A DNA stretch of 64,000 nt from Phaeovulum molybdatiresistens (lineage in GTDB: Bacteria; Pseudomonadota; Alphaproteobacteria; Rhodobacterales; Rhodobacteraceae), in assembly GCF_023544865.1 (NCBI RefSeq), contig NZ_JAMJFX010000020.1:1-64000 (forward strand). The letters run 5' to 3'. How positions within the stretch are numbered: position 1 is the first letter of the stretch; the number at the start of each line of letters is the position of its first letter. The notes below the pieces were generated by a model, which saw nothing but the letters and a program-made list of their open reading frames with translations, searched no databases and had not been told where the DNA came from. This document shows positions 25,397 to 33,549 of the stretch, piece after piece. The position numbers and the translations under genes are program-made.

Positions 25397-25756
25397 TCAG
25401 CCCCCGGTCGCGTCGCCGAATTTCACCGATTCGCCGCAGCCGCAGGATTCGGTGACATTGGGGTTGCGGAACCGGAAGCCCGATTCCAGCAGGCCCGTTT
25501 CATAGTCGATTTCCGTGCCCAGCAGGAACATCTGCGCCATCGGCGCGATCAGCACCCGGGCCGGGCCGTCCTCAACCACGATGTCCATCGGGCCCGCCTC
25601 GGCGGCCACTTCCATCGTGTATTCCATGCCCGCGCAGCCGCCCTTCTTGACGCCGATGCGGAAGCCGGCGGCATGTTCGCGTTCCATCAGCCGCGCGATC
25701 TGGGCGATGGCGGCGGGGGTCAGGGTGACAGGGGGTTTTCCGGGAATGGCAAACAT
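25397..25756 (-). CDS. Iron-sulfur cluster assembly protein, IscA/SufA/ErpA type
   Basis: A 119-residue A-type Fe-S carrier. The three conserved cysteines are visible: one in KKGGCAGMEY and the C-terminal CGC of TESCGCGES. Start choice: GGAG lies 6 bp before the ATG at 25756, with another ATG immediately before it at 25759. It receives clusters from the scaffold and hands them to apoproteins. It follows the DUF59 gene by about 25 bp, forming a two-gene tail of a SUF-like pathway, although the main suf genes are not in this window. Confidence 0.9.
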   Translation of the reverse strand: MFAIPGKPPVTLTPAAIAQIARLMEREHAAGFRIGVKKGGCAGMEYTMEVAAEAGPMDIVVEDGPARVLIAPMAQMFLLGTEIDYETGLLESGFRFRNPNVTESCGCGESVKFGDATGG

Positions 25757-25783
25757 CATCGGCTCCGGCAAATGAAGGGGGGC

Positions 25784-26149
<366 letters not shown>

Positions 26150-26312
26150 GGCTATGTCTCGCGCGATTGTCGAGAAAACATATAGGGAATTCCGCGCCAA
26201 GGTCCAGAGGGGCGCGAAAATGCCGCGCAGATCGGGGCGCAAAGCGCGGGTTTTGCTTGGCAAGGGCCGCGAAATCTCTATTCAAGGCGGCTGATCGCGA
26301 CAGGAGGCCCCG

Positions 26313-27443
26313 ATGGTGCAACGGTTCGGTTTCGAGGTGAAGGCGCGCGACGGGCGGGCGCGCACGGGCGTGATTTCCACCCCGCGCGGGCAGATCCGCA
26401 CGCCTGCCTTCATGCCGGTGGGCACCGCCGCCACGGTCAAGGCGATGCTGCCGGATTCGGTGCGCGCAACCGGGGCCGACATCCTGCTGGGCAACACCTA
26501 CCACCTGATGCTGCGCCCCACCGCCGAACGCATCGCGCGGCTGGGGGGCCTGCACCGCTTCATGAACTGGGACCGGCCGATCCTGACCGACAGCGGCGGG
26601 TTTCAGGTCATGAGCCTGGCGGGCCTGCGCAAGCTGACCGAGGAAGGCGTGCGGTTTTCCTCGCATATCGACGGGTCGAAACACATGCTGACCCCCGAAC
26701 GCAGCATGGAGATCCAGAAGCTTCTGGGCTCCGACATCGTGATGGCTTTTGACGAATGCCCCGCCCTGCCCGCCACGGATGAGGAGGTCGCCAAGTCGAT
26801 GCGCCTGTCGATGCGTTGGGCGCAGCGGTCGCGCGACGCCTTTGGCGACCGGCCCGGATACGCGCTCTTCGGCATCATGCAAGGCGGCGTCACCCGCGAC
26901 CTGCGCGAGGAATCGGCCACCGCCCTGAAACAGATCGGCTTTGACGGCTATGCCATTGGCGGGCTGGCCGTGGGCGAGGGGCAAGAGGCGATGTTCGGCG
27001 TGCTTGACTACGCCCCCGGTTTCCTGCCCGAAGACAAGCCGCGCTACCTGATGGGTGTGGGCAAGCCCGATGACATCGTCGGCGCGGTGGAACGCGGGGT
27101 GGACATGATGGATTGCGTCCTGCCCTCACGCTCGGGGCGCACGGGGCAGGCCTGGACGCGCCACGGCGTCGTCAACATCAAGAACGCCCGCCACCAGGAT
27201 GACCCCCGCCCGCTGGATGCCGATTGCACCTGCCCGGCCTGCCGGAACTATTCGCGCGCCTATCTGCACCATGTCTATCGCAGCCAGGAAATTATCGCCT
27301 CGATGCTGATGACCTGGCACAACCTGCATTACTATCAGGAACTGATGGCGGGCCTGCGCGGCGCCATCGCGCAAGGCAGGCTGGCCGATTTCGTGCGCGA
27401 GTTTCACGCCACCCGCGCCGCGGGCGATATCGAACCGCTGTAG
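26313..27443 (+). CDS. tgt: Queuine/preQ1 tRNA-ribosyltransferase
   Basis: A 376-residue TIM-barrel enzyme that swaps G34 of the tRNA anticodon for preQ1. The first active-site Asp is in [22 protein letters not shown] and [12 protein letters not shown] line the pocket. The zinc site near the C-terminus is [16 protein letters not shown] plus a later His. Length is normal. GACAGGAGG precedes the ATG. It is followed by a cytochrome P450 gene after about 20 bp, so the two may share a transcript. Confidence 0.96.
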   Translation: MVQRFGFEVKARDGRARTGVISTPRGQIRTPAFMPVGTAATVKAMLPDSVRATGADILLGNTYHLMLRPTAERIARLGGLHRFMNWDRPILTDSGGFQVMSLAGLRKLTEEGVRFSSHIDGSKHMLTPERSMEIQKLLGSDIVMAFDECPALPATDEEVAKSMRLSMRWAQRSRDAFGDRPGYALFGIMQGGVTRDLREESATALKQIGFDGYAIGGLAVGEGQEAMFGVLDYAPGFLPEDKPRYLMGVGKPDDIVGAVERGVDMMDCVLPSRSGRTGQAWTRHGVVNIKNARHQDDPRPLDADCTCPACRNYSRAYLHHVYRSQEIIASMLMTWHNLHYYQELMAGLRGAIAQGRLADFVREFHATRAAGDIEPL

Positions 27444-27463
27444 ACCGCAGAAAGGGGCCCGCG

Positions 27464-28645
27464 ATGCAGACGCTCTGGCAATCCCCGACGGACCCGGCCT
27501 TCGTGCAGGACCCCTACCCGTTCTACGAACGCCTGCGCGCCGCGGGGCCCTTCGTGCACTGGGGCGATTATGACCTGCCCGTCACCGCCAACGCCGCGGT
27601 GGTGGGCGCGGCGCTCCGCGACCGCCGGCTGGGGCGCGAGGCCCCGGCCGAACTGGCCCCCCCGATCCCCGAACACCTGGCGCCCTTCTACGCGGTCGAG
27701 GCCCATTCGATGCTGGAACTGGACCCGCCGCGCCACACAAGGCTGCGCGGGCTGGTGCTGCGCGCCTTCACCTCACGCCGGATCGCGGGGCTGGCGCCGG
27801 AAATCGCCACGCTTTGCCACCGGCTGATCGACGCCCTGCCCGCGGGCGGCTGCGATCTGATCACGGGCTTCGCCCAGCCCCTGCCCGTCATCGTGATCGC
27901 CCGCCTGCTGGGCGTGCCCGAGGATCGCGCGGGCGACCTGCTGACATGGTCCAATGCGATGGTGGGCATGTATCAGGCCCGCCGCAGCCGCGCCACCGAA
28001 GAGGCCGCCGTGGCCGCCACGCAGGACTTCGTGGCCTTCCTGACCGACTATATCGCCCACAAGCGCCGCCACCCCGCCGATGACCTGATCAGCCATCTGA
28101 TCGCCGCCGAGGACAATGGCACCACCCTGTCGACCGAGGAACTGATCGCCACCTGCATCCTGCTGCTGAACGCGGGCCACGAAGCCACCGTGCACACCAT
28201 CGGCAATGGCGTGAAAACCCTGCTGGAACAGCGCAGCCAAGCCGCCATCCTGACCGTCGACCAGATCCCGGGCACGGTCGAAGAAATCCTGCGCCACGAC
28301 CCGGCCCTGCACCTGTTCACGCGCTGGGTCCATGCCGATCTGGACCTGTCGGGCCAGACCTTCCGCCGCGGCGATCGCATCGGGCTGCTGCTGGCCGCCG
28401 CCAACCGCGACCCGAACCTGTGGGACGCGCCCACCCGGTTTGACCCCACCCGCCCGGTCCGGACCCATTTCAGCTTTGGCGCAGGCACGCATTTCTGCAT
28501 CGGCGCCCCGCTGGCCCGGCTGGAACTGCAAACCGCCCTGCCGATCCTGTTCCAGCGCCTTCCCGGCCTGCACCTGACCGCGCCACCGCGCTATGCGGAC
28601 CTCTATCACTTCCACGGGCTCGAGCGGCTGGACATCGCCTGGTAA
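27464..28645 (+). CDS. Cytochrome P450
   Basis: A 393-residue soluble bacterial P450. The I-helix oxygen-activation motif is NAGHEAT (the usual acid-Thr pair is Glu-Ala-Thr here), the K-helix E-x-x-R is in EEILRH, and the haem loop is FSFGAGTHFCIG with ligand Cys345. I place the start at the ATG at 27464, after AAAGGGG. It needs an electron supply (ferredoxin and reductase) that is not adjacent, although fpr lies about 5 kb away. The substrate is unknown; neighbours give no catabolic hint. Confidence 0.93.
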   Translation: MQTLWQSPTDPAFVQDPYPFYERLRAAGPFVHWGDYDLPVTANAAVVGAALRDRRLGREAPAELAPPIPEHLAPFYAVEAHSMLELDPPRHTRLRGLVLRAFTSRRIAGLAPEIATLCHRLIDALPAGGCDLITGFAQPLPVIVIARLLGVPEDRAGDLLTWSNAMVGMYQARRSRATEEAAVAATQDFVAFLTDYIAHKRRHPADDLISHLIAAEDNGTTLSTEELIATCILLLNAGHEATVHTIGNGVKTLLEQRSQAAILTVDQIPGTVEEILRHDPALHLFTRWVHADLDLSGQTFRRGDRIGLLLAAANRDPNLWDAPTRFDPTRPVRTHFSFGAGTHFCIGAPLARLELQTALPILFQRLPGLHLTAPPRYADLYHFHGLERLDIAW

Positions 28646-28700
28646 GGGCTGCTTCTTCTTGGTCCCAATACTCCGGGGGTCTGGGGGCAGCGCCCCCAGC
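28646..28700 (-). repeat. Dispersed intergenic repeat, GAAGAAG type, left copy after the P450 gene
   Basis: On the minus strand this reads GGGGGCGCTGCCCCCAG, then ACCCCCGGAGTATT and GGGACCAAGAAGAAGC. It is in inverted orientation to the copy at 28868-28940. Together they bracket the homopolymer tract. Confidence 0.75.
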
Positions 28701-28886
28701 CTTGGGCCTGCGGACAGGGGGGGGGGGGGGGGGGGGCCGGCCCGGCCCCCGCGCGGGGCGGAGGGGATGCAGGGAGGGGGGGGGGGCGGGCGGGGGCCCC
28801 CGGGGGGGTTGGCGGGGGGCTCCTCCGCCCCCCCCCCCGGGGGGGGGCGGGGGCCCCCCCCCCCCCCCCTTGGGCCTGCGGACAGG
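28700..28886. repeat. G/C-homopolymer tract flanked by a 19-bp direct repeat
   Basis: Runs of single bases dominate: G20 at 28717-28736, G11 at 28776-28786, C11 at 28828-28838, G9 at 28839-28847 and C16 at 28854-28869. The same 19 bp (CCTTGGGCCTGCGGACAGG) occur at 28700-28718 and 28868-28886. The tract has almost no A or T and no gene. It is either a real unstable GC sequence between two inverted repeats or an assembly/sequencing artefact inside a strong hairpin; the sequence alone cannot decide. Confidence 0.85.
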
Positions 28887-28940
28887 CCGGGGGGCCAGCC
28901 CCCCGGACCCCCCGGAGTATTTTTGCCAAGAAGAAAGGGT
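28868..28940 (+). repeat. Dispersed intergenic repeat, GAAGAAG type, right copy before the Lrp-type gene
   Basis: It reads CCGGGGGGCCAGCCCCCC, GGACCCCCCGGAGTATTT and TTGCCAAGAAGAAAGGG in plus orientation. It lies immediately downstream of the minus-strand Lrp-type stop codon. It forms an inverted pair with 28646-28700. Confidence 0.78.
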
Positions 28941-29401
28941 TACAGCGGCAGCAGTGTCGTGGACTTGATTTCCTCCATCGACAAAAGCGCGGTCACGTTG
29001 TGGATCTTCACCTCGGCAATCAGCGCCTGGTAGAATTGATCATAGGCGCGGGCGTTCTTGACGCGCACCTTCAGGATATAGTCGATGTCGCCCGCAAGAC
29101 GGTGGGCCTCAAGCACTTCGGGGCGGGCGCGCAGGGTGGCCAGGAACTTGCGTTGCCACTCCGCCTCATGCTCCGAGGTGCGGATCAGCACGAAGAAACA
29201 GGCCTCCAGCCCCAGCGCCTCGGGGTCGAGCAGGACGGTCTGGCGACCGATCACGCCCATGTCCTTCATCTTGCGGATGCGATTCCACACTGGCGTCTTC
29301 GACGACCCCACCTTGCGCGCAATGTCGTCCAGCGACTGGCTGGCGTCTTCTTGTAGCTGGGTCAGGATTTTCCGATCCATGTCGTCAAGCCGGACAGTCA
29401 T
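28940..29401 (-). CDS. Lrp/AsnC-family transcriptional regulator
   Basis: A 153-residue regulator: an N-terminal helix-turn-helix (about residues 4-60, LDDMDRKILTQLQEDASQSLDDIARKVGSS, split by the usual Lrp layout) and a C-terminal RAM ligand domain (about 65-150). The ATG at 29401 has AAGGA 8 bp upstream and is preferred over a TTG two codons earlier. It is divergent from cobA-cysI-cysH, so it most likely controls that sulfur-assimilation operon in response to a sulfur amino acid. This arrangement is known from Rhodobacterales as I recall. Confidence 0.9.
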   Translation of the reverse strand: MTVRLDDMDRKILTQLQEDASQSLDDIARKVGSSKTPVWNRIRKMKDMGVIGRQTVLLDPEALGLEACFFVLIRTSEHEAEWQRKFLATLRARPEVLEAHRLAGDIDYILKVRVKNARAYDQFYQALIAEVKIHNVTALLSMEEIKSTTLLPL

Positions 29402-29537
29402 TCGCAAATCCTTGTCATTGCGGGAAACGGGTTTCTGATGGCCGGAATTATGGAACAGGGTTCCTTATTTGCAAGGGGGAATGGCCTGGATAGGGGAAAA
29501 TTTCCTATACTGGGCGCAAGCAAAGGGGGCTATTCAC
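29402..29537. promoter_or_regulatory. Divergent lrp-type / cobA promoter with three palindromes
   Basis: Within 136 bp lie GAAAC-GG-GTTTC (29424-29435), GGAAC-AGG-GTTCC (29452-29464) and the near-palindrome ATAGGGGAAAATTTCCTAT (29490-29508). Spacing between centres is about 28 and 41 bp. Lrp-family proteins are dimers that assemble on several such sites. These are the best operator candidates for the adjacent regulator. Confidence 0.5.
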
Positions 29538-30335
29538 ATGGCGGAACGCGACAGATCGGCAGCGGGGCGGCAGCAGGCGCCGGGCCATGTGACCTTTGCC
29601 GGCGCGGGGCCGAGCGATCCCGATCTGCTGACGCTGGGCGTTGCGCGCGCGCTGGCGCAGGCGGATGTGATCTTGCATGACCGGCTGGTCAGCGCAGCGG
29701 TTCTGGCGTTGGCCGGGCCGCAGGCGGTGCTGGTGGAAACCGGCAAAGAGGGCTTCGGCCCCGGCATGGCGCAGGACGACATCACCGCGCTGATCCTGGG
29801 GTTTGCACGCGCGGGCCGCGATGTGCTGCGGCTGAAATCCGGCGATGCGGGGATTTTCGGGCGCCTGGGTGAAGAACTGGATGCGCTGGAGGCCGCGGGC
29901 ACCGGCTTTACCGTCCTACCCGGCATAACCGCCGCCTCGGCCGCGGCTGCCGCCATCGGGCAAAGCCTGACGCAGCGCGGGCGCAATGCCGATCTGCGCA
30001 TCATCACGGGCCATGACATGGCGGGCTTTGCCGAACAGGACTGGCGCGCGCTAGCCCGTCCCGGCGCGGTCGCCACGATCTACATGGGCAAGCGCGCCGC
30101 GCGGTTTCTGCAAGGCCGCCTTTTGATGCATGGCGCGGACCCCGCCACGGGGTTGAGCCTGGTGGAAAACGCCTCGCGCCCCGATCAGCGGGTGATCGCC
30201 ACCACGCTGGCCCGCCTTCCCGCCGACAGTGCCGCGCTGACCGGCCCCGCCGTCATTCTGCTGGGCCTGGCGCCGCGTGCGGCCGCCCTGCCCGCCGCCC
30301 TGCCCCATTCCGCCTATCAGGAGACCGCCCGATGA
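29538..30335 (+). CDS. cobA: Uroporphyrinogen-III C-methyltransferase (sirohaem branch)
   Basis: A 265-residue SUMT enzyme. It has FAGAGPSDPDLLTLG near residue 20, LKSGDAGIFGR, and VLPGITAASAAAA for SAM binding. It methylates uroporphyrinogen III to precorrin-2, feeding sirohaem for the sulfite reductase encoded downstream. It carries only the methyltransferase half of CysG, so the oxidase/chelatase function must lie elsewhere. Start: AAAGGGGG precedes the ATG at 29538. It overlaps the DUF2849 gene by 4 bp. Confidence 0.93.
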   Translation: MAERDRSAAGRQQAPGHVTFAGAGPSDPDLLTLGVARALAQADVILHDRLVSAAVLALAGPQAVLVETGKEGFGPGMAQDDITALILGFARAGRDVLRLKSGDAGIFGRLGEELDALEAAGTGFTVLPGITAASAAAAAIGQSLTQRGRNADLRIITGHDMAGFAEQDWRALARPGAVATIYMGKRAARFLQGRLLMHGADPATGLSLVENASRPDQRVIATTLARLPADSAALTGPAVILLGLAPRAAALPAALPHSAYQETAR

Positions 30336-30640
30336 GCCGCCGTTTCACCCCCAAGGTCGTCACCGCCAATGATCTGCGCGCAGGCGACGTGATTTACCTG
30401 ACCGCCGATGGCCGCTGGTCGCGCCAGCATCATGAGGCCGAGTTGCTGGAGGATGAGGCCATCGCCGATCTGCGCCTTCTAATGGCGCTGGGGCATGGCG
30501 ACCGCGTCGTGGGCGCCTATCTGGCCGATGCGAAACCCGGCCCGAACGGCCCCGAGCCCGTGCATTTCCGCGAGGCGTTCCGCACCCGTGGCCCGTCGAA
30601 CTATGCCCACGGCAAGCAGGAGGCGGCCGCGAATGTATAA
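30332..30640 (+). CDS. DUF2849 protein of the sulfite-reduction operon
   Basis: A 102-residue soluble protein, FTPKVVTANDLRAGDVIYL at the start and REAFRTRGPSNYAHGK at the end. It matches the DUF2849 family, which occurs in alphaproteobacteria between the sirohaem methyltransferase and the sulfite reductase gene. Function unknown; an accessory or regulatory role in sulfite reduction is inferred from context. It overlaps cobA by 4 bp and cysI by 8 bp, so it is tightly coupled in translation. Confidence 0.85.
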   Translation: MSRRFTPKVVTANDLRAGDVIYLTADGRWSRQHHEAELLEDEAIADLRLLMALGHGDRVVGAYLADAKPGPNGPEPVHFREAFRTRGPSNYAHGKQEAAANV

Positions 30641-32297
30641 CTATTCCGACTTCGACGAGGCCTTTGTCCGCGCCCGCGTGGCGCAATTCCGTGGCCAGGT
30701 GGAACGCCGCCTGGATGGCAGCCTGAGCGAGGAAGAATTCCGCCCGCTGCGGCTGATGAACGGGCTGTATCTGCAGCTGCATGCCTACATGCTGCGCGTG
30801 GCAATCCCCTATGGCACGCTGCGGTCCGACCAGATGCGCCAGCTGGCGATGATCGCGGATCGCTGGGACAAGGGCTATGGCCATTTCACCACCCGCCAGA
30901 ACATCCAGTTCAACTGGCCGAAACTGACCGATGTGCCCGATATCCTGGGGGCGCTGGCCGATGTGCAGATGCATGCGATCCAGACCAGCGGCAACTGCAT
31001 CCGCAACGTGACCGCCGACCATTTCGCGGGTGCTGCCGCCGATGAGGTCGCCGATCCCCGCCCCGTGGCCGAGCTGATCCGGCAATGGTCCACCGATCAT
31101 GCCGAATTCCAGTTCCTGCCGCGCAAGTTCAAGATCGCCATCACCGGGGCCGCCGCCGACCGCGCCGTCATCCGCGCCCATGACATCGGGCTGCAGATCG
31201 TGCGCGAAGGCGACCAGATCGGATACCGGGTGCTGGTCGGCGGCGGGCTTGGCCGCACGCCGCTGATCGGTCAGGTGATCCGCGCGTTTTTGCCCAAGGC
31301 CGACCTGCTGCCCTACCTTGAGGCGATCGTGGCGACCTACAACCTGCTGGGACGGCGCGACAACAAATACAAGGCGCGCATCAAGATCACCGTCTTCGAA
31401 AACGGGATCGAGGCGTTCCGCGCCGCCACCGAGGCGGAATTCGCCCGCATCCGCCCCGAATTCACCGGCGTCGATCAGGACATCCTGGCGGGGATCGAGG
31501 CGCAATTCGCCCCGCCCGCCTTCCGCAACACCGACCCTGCCCCGTTCGCCGCCGCGCTGGCCGTCGATCCGCTGCTGCGCGCCTGGGCGGAGCGCAGCCT
31601 GGCGCCGCACAAGCGGGACAATCACGCCATCGTCACCGTCAGCCTGAAGGCGCATGGCGCAACACCGGGCGATGCGACCTCGGACCAGATGCGGGTGCTG
31701 GCGGATCTGGCCGACCGCTATGGCTATGGCGAATTGCGCATCAGCCATGAACAGAACGTCATCCTGCCGCATGTCGCCAAGGCCGACCTGCCAAACGTGC
31801 ATGCCGAACTGCTGCGCGCGGGGCTGGCCACCGCCAATGTGGGCCTTCTGTCCGACATCATCGCCTGCCCCGGCATGGATTACTGCGCGCTGGCCACGGC
31901 CCGGTCGATCCCCGTGGCGCAGGGTCTGGCCACGCATTTCAAGGCGATCGGCCTTGAGGACGAGATCGGCAAGCTGAAGATCAAGATCTCTGGCTGCATC
32001 AATGCCTGCGGGCATCACCATGTGGGGCATATCGGGATCCTCGGCCTCGACCGCGCGGGGGTCGAGAACTACCAGATCACGCTGGGCGGCGACGGCAGCG
32101 AACAGGCCGCGATCGGCGAACGCGCGGGCCCCGGCTTTGCCTATGACGAGGTGATCCCCGCGATCGAGCGGCTTTTGCGCGCCTATCTGGCCCTGCGCCA
32201 GTCGCGCGGCGAAAGCTTTATCGATGCCTATCGCCGCCTGGGCCCCGCGCCCTTCAAGGCCGCGCTTTATCCGCAAGAGGCCCGCGATGCAGCCTGA
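30633..32297 (+). CDS. cysI: Sulfite reductase, haemoprotein (sirohaem and 4Fe-4S) subunit
   Basis: A 554-residue assimilatory sulfite reductase with two ferredoxin-like/sirohaem repeats: GYGHFTTRQNIQFNWPKL in the first and ELRISHEQNVILPHV in the second. The cluster and sirohaem cysteines are in IACPGMDYC and SGCINACGHHH. It reduces sulfite to sulfide with six electrons. The ATG at 30633 lies inside the end of the DUF2849 gene. No flavoprotein CysJ is present, so reduced ferredoxin, possibly kept reduced by Fpr, is the likely donor. Confidence 0.94.
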   Translation: MYNYSDFDEAFVRARVAQFRGQVERRLDGSLSEEEFRPLRLMNGLYLQLHAYMLRVAIPYGTLRSDQMRQLAMIADRWDKGYGHFTTRQNIQFNWPKLTDVPDILGALADVQMHAIQTSGNCIRNVTADHFAGAAADEVADPRPVAELIRQWSTDHAEFQFLPRKFKIAITGAAADRAVIRAHDIGLQIVREGDQIGYRVLVGGGLGRTPLIGQVIRAFLPKADLLPYLEAIVATYNLLGRRDNKYKARIKITVFENGIEAFRAATEAEFARIRPEFTGVDQDILAGIEAQFAPPAFRNTDPAPFAAALAVDPLLRAWAERSLAPHKRDNHAIVTVSLKAHGATPGDATSDQMRVLADLADRYGYGELRISHEQNVILPHVAKADLPNVHAELLRAGLATANVGLLSDIIACPGMDYCALATARSIPVAQGLATHFKAIGLEDEIGKLKIKISGCINACGHHHVGHIGILGLDRAGVENYQITLGGDGSEQAAIGERAGPGFAYDEVIPAIERLLRAYLALRQSRGESFIDAYRRLGPAPFKAALYPQEARDAA

Positions 32298-33045
32298 CAT
32301 CGCCGCCCGGGTGGCGGATCTGAACGACCGCTACCGCCACCACGCCGCCGTGGCGGTGATGGAACGCGCGCTGAAGGACGCGGCGGTGGGCAATGTCGCG
32401 CTGGTGTCGTCCTTTGGGGCGGAATCGGTGGTGCTGTTGCACATGGTCTCGGTCATCGCGCCGGGCACGCCGGTTCTGTTCATCGACACGCTGATGCTGT
32501 TCCCTGAAACGCTGGCCTATCAGCAGAATCTGGCGCAGCGGCTGAAGCTGACCGACATCCGCCGGATCACCGCCGCCGATGCGGCGCTGCGGCTGGACGA
32601 CCCGGACGGCACCCTGCATCAATTCGACACCGATGCCTGCTGCACCCTGCGGAAAACCATCCCGCTGGAAGGCGCGCTGGCGGGGTTTGACGCCTGGATC
32701 ACCGGGCGCAAGCGCTATCAGGGATCGACCCGCGCGGCGCTGGATTTCTTTGAGGTGGAAACCCCCAGCCGGATGAAGATCAACCCACTGGCGCATTGGG
32801 GCCGCGAGGATCTGGAGGAATATATCATCCAGAACCGCCTGCCGCGCCACCCGCTGGTGGCCAAGGGCTACCCCTCAATCGGCTGCGCGCCCTGCACCAG
32901 CCCGGTGGCCCCCGGCGAAGACCCGCGCGCGGGGCGCTGGCGCAATTCGGCCAAGACCGAATGCGGCATCCATTTCATCGGCGGCAAGGCCGTGCGCGTG
33001 AAGGCCGACGCGCAAGCAACTGAGAAAACGGAGAAAGTGGCATGA
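32287..33045 (+). CDS. cysH: Adenylylsulfate (APS)-type reductase of the CysH family
   Basis: A 252-residue thioredoxin-dependent reductase. It has the PAPS/APS fold start VSSFGAESVVLLH and the C-terminal catalytic Cys in KTECGIHF. It also has the two cysteine pairs CC (in DACCTLRK) and CxxC (in GCAPCTSP). Those pairs bind a 4Fe-4S cluster in enzymes that use APS directly, unlike the E. coli PAPS enzyme, which lacks them. So sulfate assimilation here probably skips APS kinase. It overlaps cysI by 11 bp and DUF934 by 4 bp. Confidence 0.93.
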   Translation: MQPDIAARVADLNDRYRHHAAVAVMERALKDAAVGNVALVSSFGAESVVLLHMVSVIAPGTPVLFIDTLMLFPETLAYQQNLAQRLKLTDIRRITAADAALRLDDPDGTLHQFDTDACCTLRKTIPLEGALAGFDAWITGRKRYQGSTRAALDFFEVETPSRMKINPLAHWGREDLEEYIIQNRLPRHPLVAKGYPSIGCAPCTSPVAPGEDPRAGRWRNSAKTECGIHFIGGKAVRVKADAQATEKTEKVA

Positions 33046-33413
33046 GCGTGATCGTCCGCGACGACGGCTTCCACCCCGAGGACTGGGACGGCCCGATCAC
33101 CGATCTGGCCCCCGACACCGACCCCGCCGCGCTGCCCGCGCTGGCCGATGGGACGGGCCTGATCCGCATCGCCTTTCCCGCCTTCAGCGACGGGCGCGGC
33201 TTTACGCTGGCGCGCCGCCTGCGCGCGGCGGGCTTTGCGGGGCGGCTGCGCGCCGCGGGTCACGTTCTGGCCGATCAATATGCGATGGCGCGCCGGTCGG
33301 GCTTTGACGAGGTGGAAATCCCCGCCGATCTGGCCGCGCGCCAACCGGCAGACCAGTGGCAAGCCCGCGCCGATTGGGGTCGGCATGACTATCGCGCGCG
33401 GCTGAAGGGTTGA
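33042..33413 (+). CDS. DUF934 protein of the sulfate-assimilation operon
   Basis: A 123-residue soluble protein matching the DUF934 family, with the core FSDGRGFTLARRLRAAGFAGRLRAAG and the following DQYAMARRSGFDEVEI. The family sits next to cysI/cysH across proteobacteria and has no established biochemical role. It is the last gene of the operon, overlapping cysH by 4 bp. No terminator is evident before the fpr promoter. Confidence 0.88.
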   Translation: MSVIVRDDGFHPEDWDGPITDLAPDTDPAALPALADGTGLIRIAFPAFSDGRGFTLARRLRAAGFAGRLRAAGHVLADQYAMARRSGFDEVEIPADLAARQPADQWQARADWGRHDYRARLKG

Positions 33414-33470
33414 TTTCCCTTCCGGCCGCGCCCAATGGGGCGTAAAACAGCCACCAAGCCCCGCGCGGGT

Positions 33471-33484
33471 TTGATACCGATCAA
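33471..33484. promoter_or_regulatory. FNR-type box TTGAT-ACCG-ATCAA upstream of fpr
   Basis: This is a perfect match to the FNR/FnrL consensus (TTGAT, four bases, ATCAA), 66 bp before the fpr start. It predicts oxygen-dependent control of fpr through an FNR-family protein. It is the only exact full consensus I found in an intergenic region of the window. Confidence 0.7.
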
Positions 33485-33549
33485 GGACGGCCCCCGGCCA
33501 ATCCGGTATCCGCGCCACATCTTTTCCCCGGCCCCCGAGGAGACCGCCC

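Noticed and set aside
30360..32300. Long open frame antisense to cysI
   Set aside because: Same reason: a GC-bias shadow of a confidently identified gene on the other strand.
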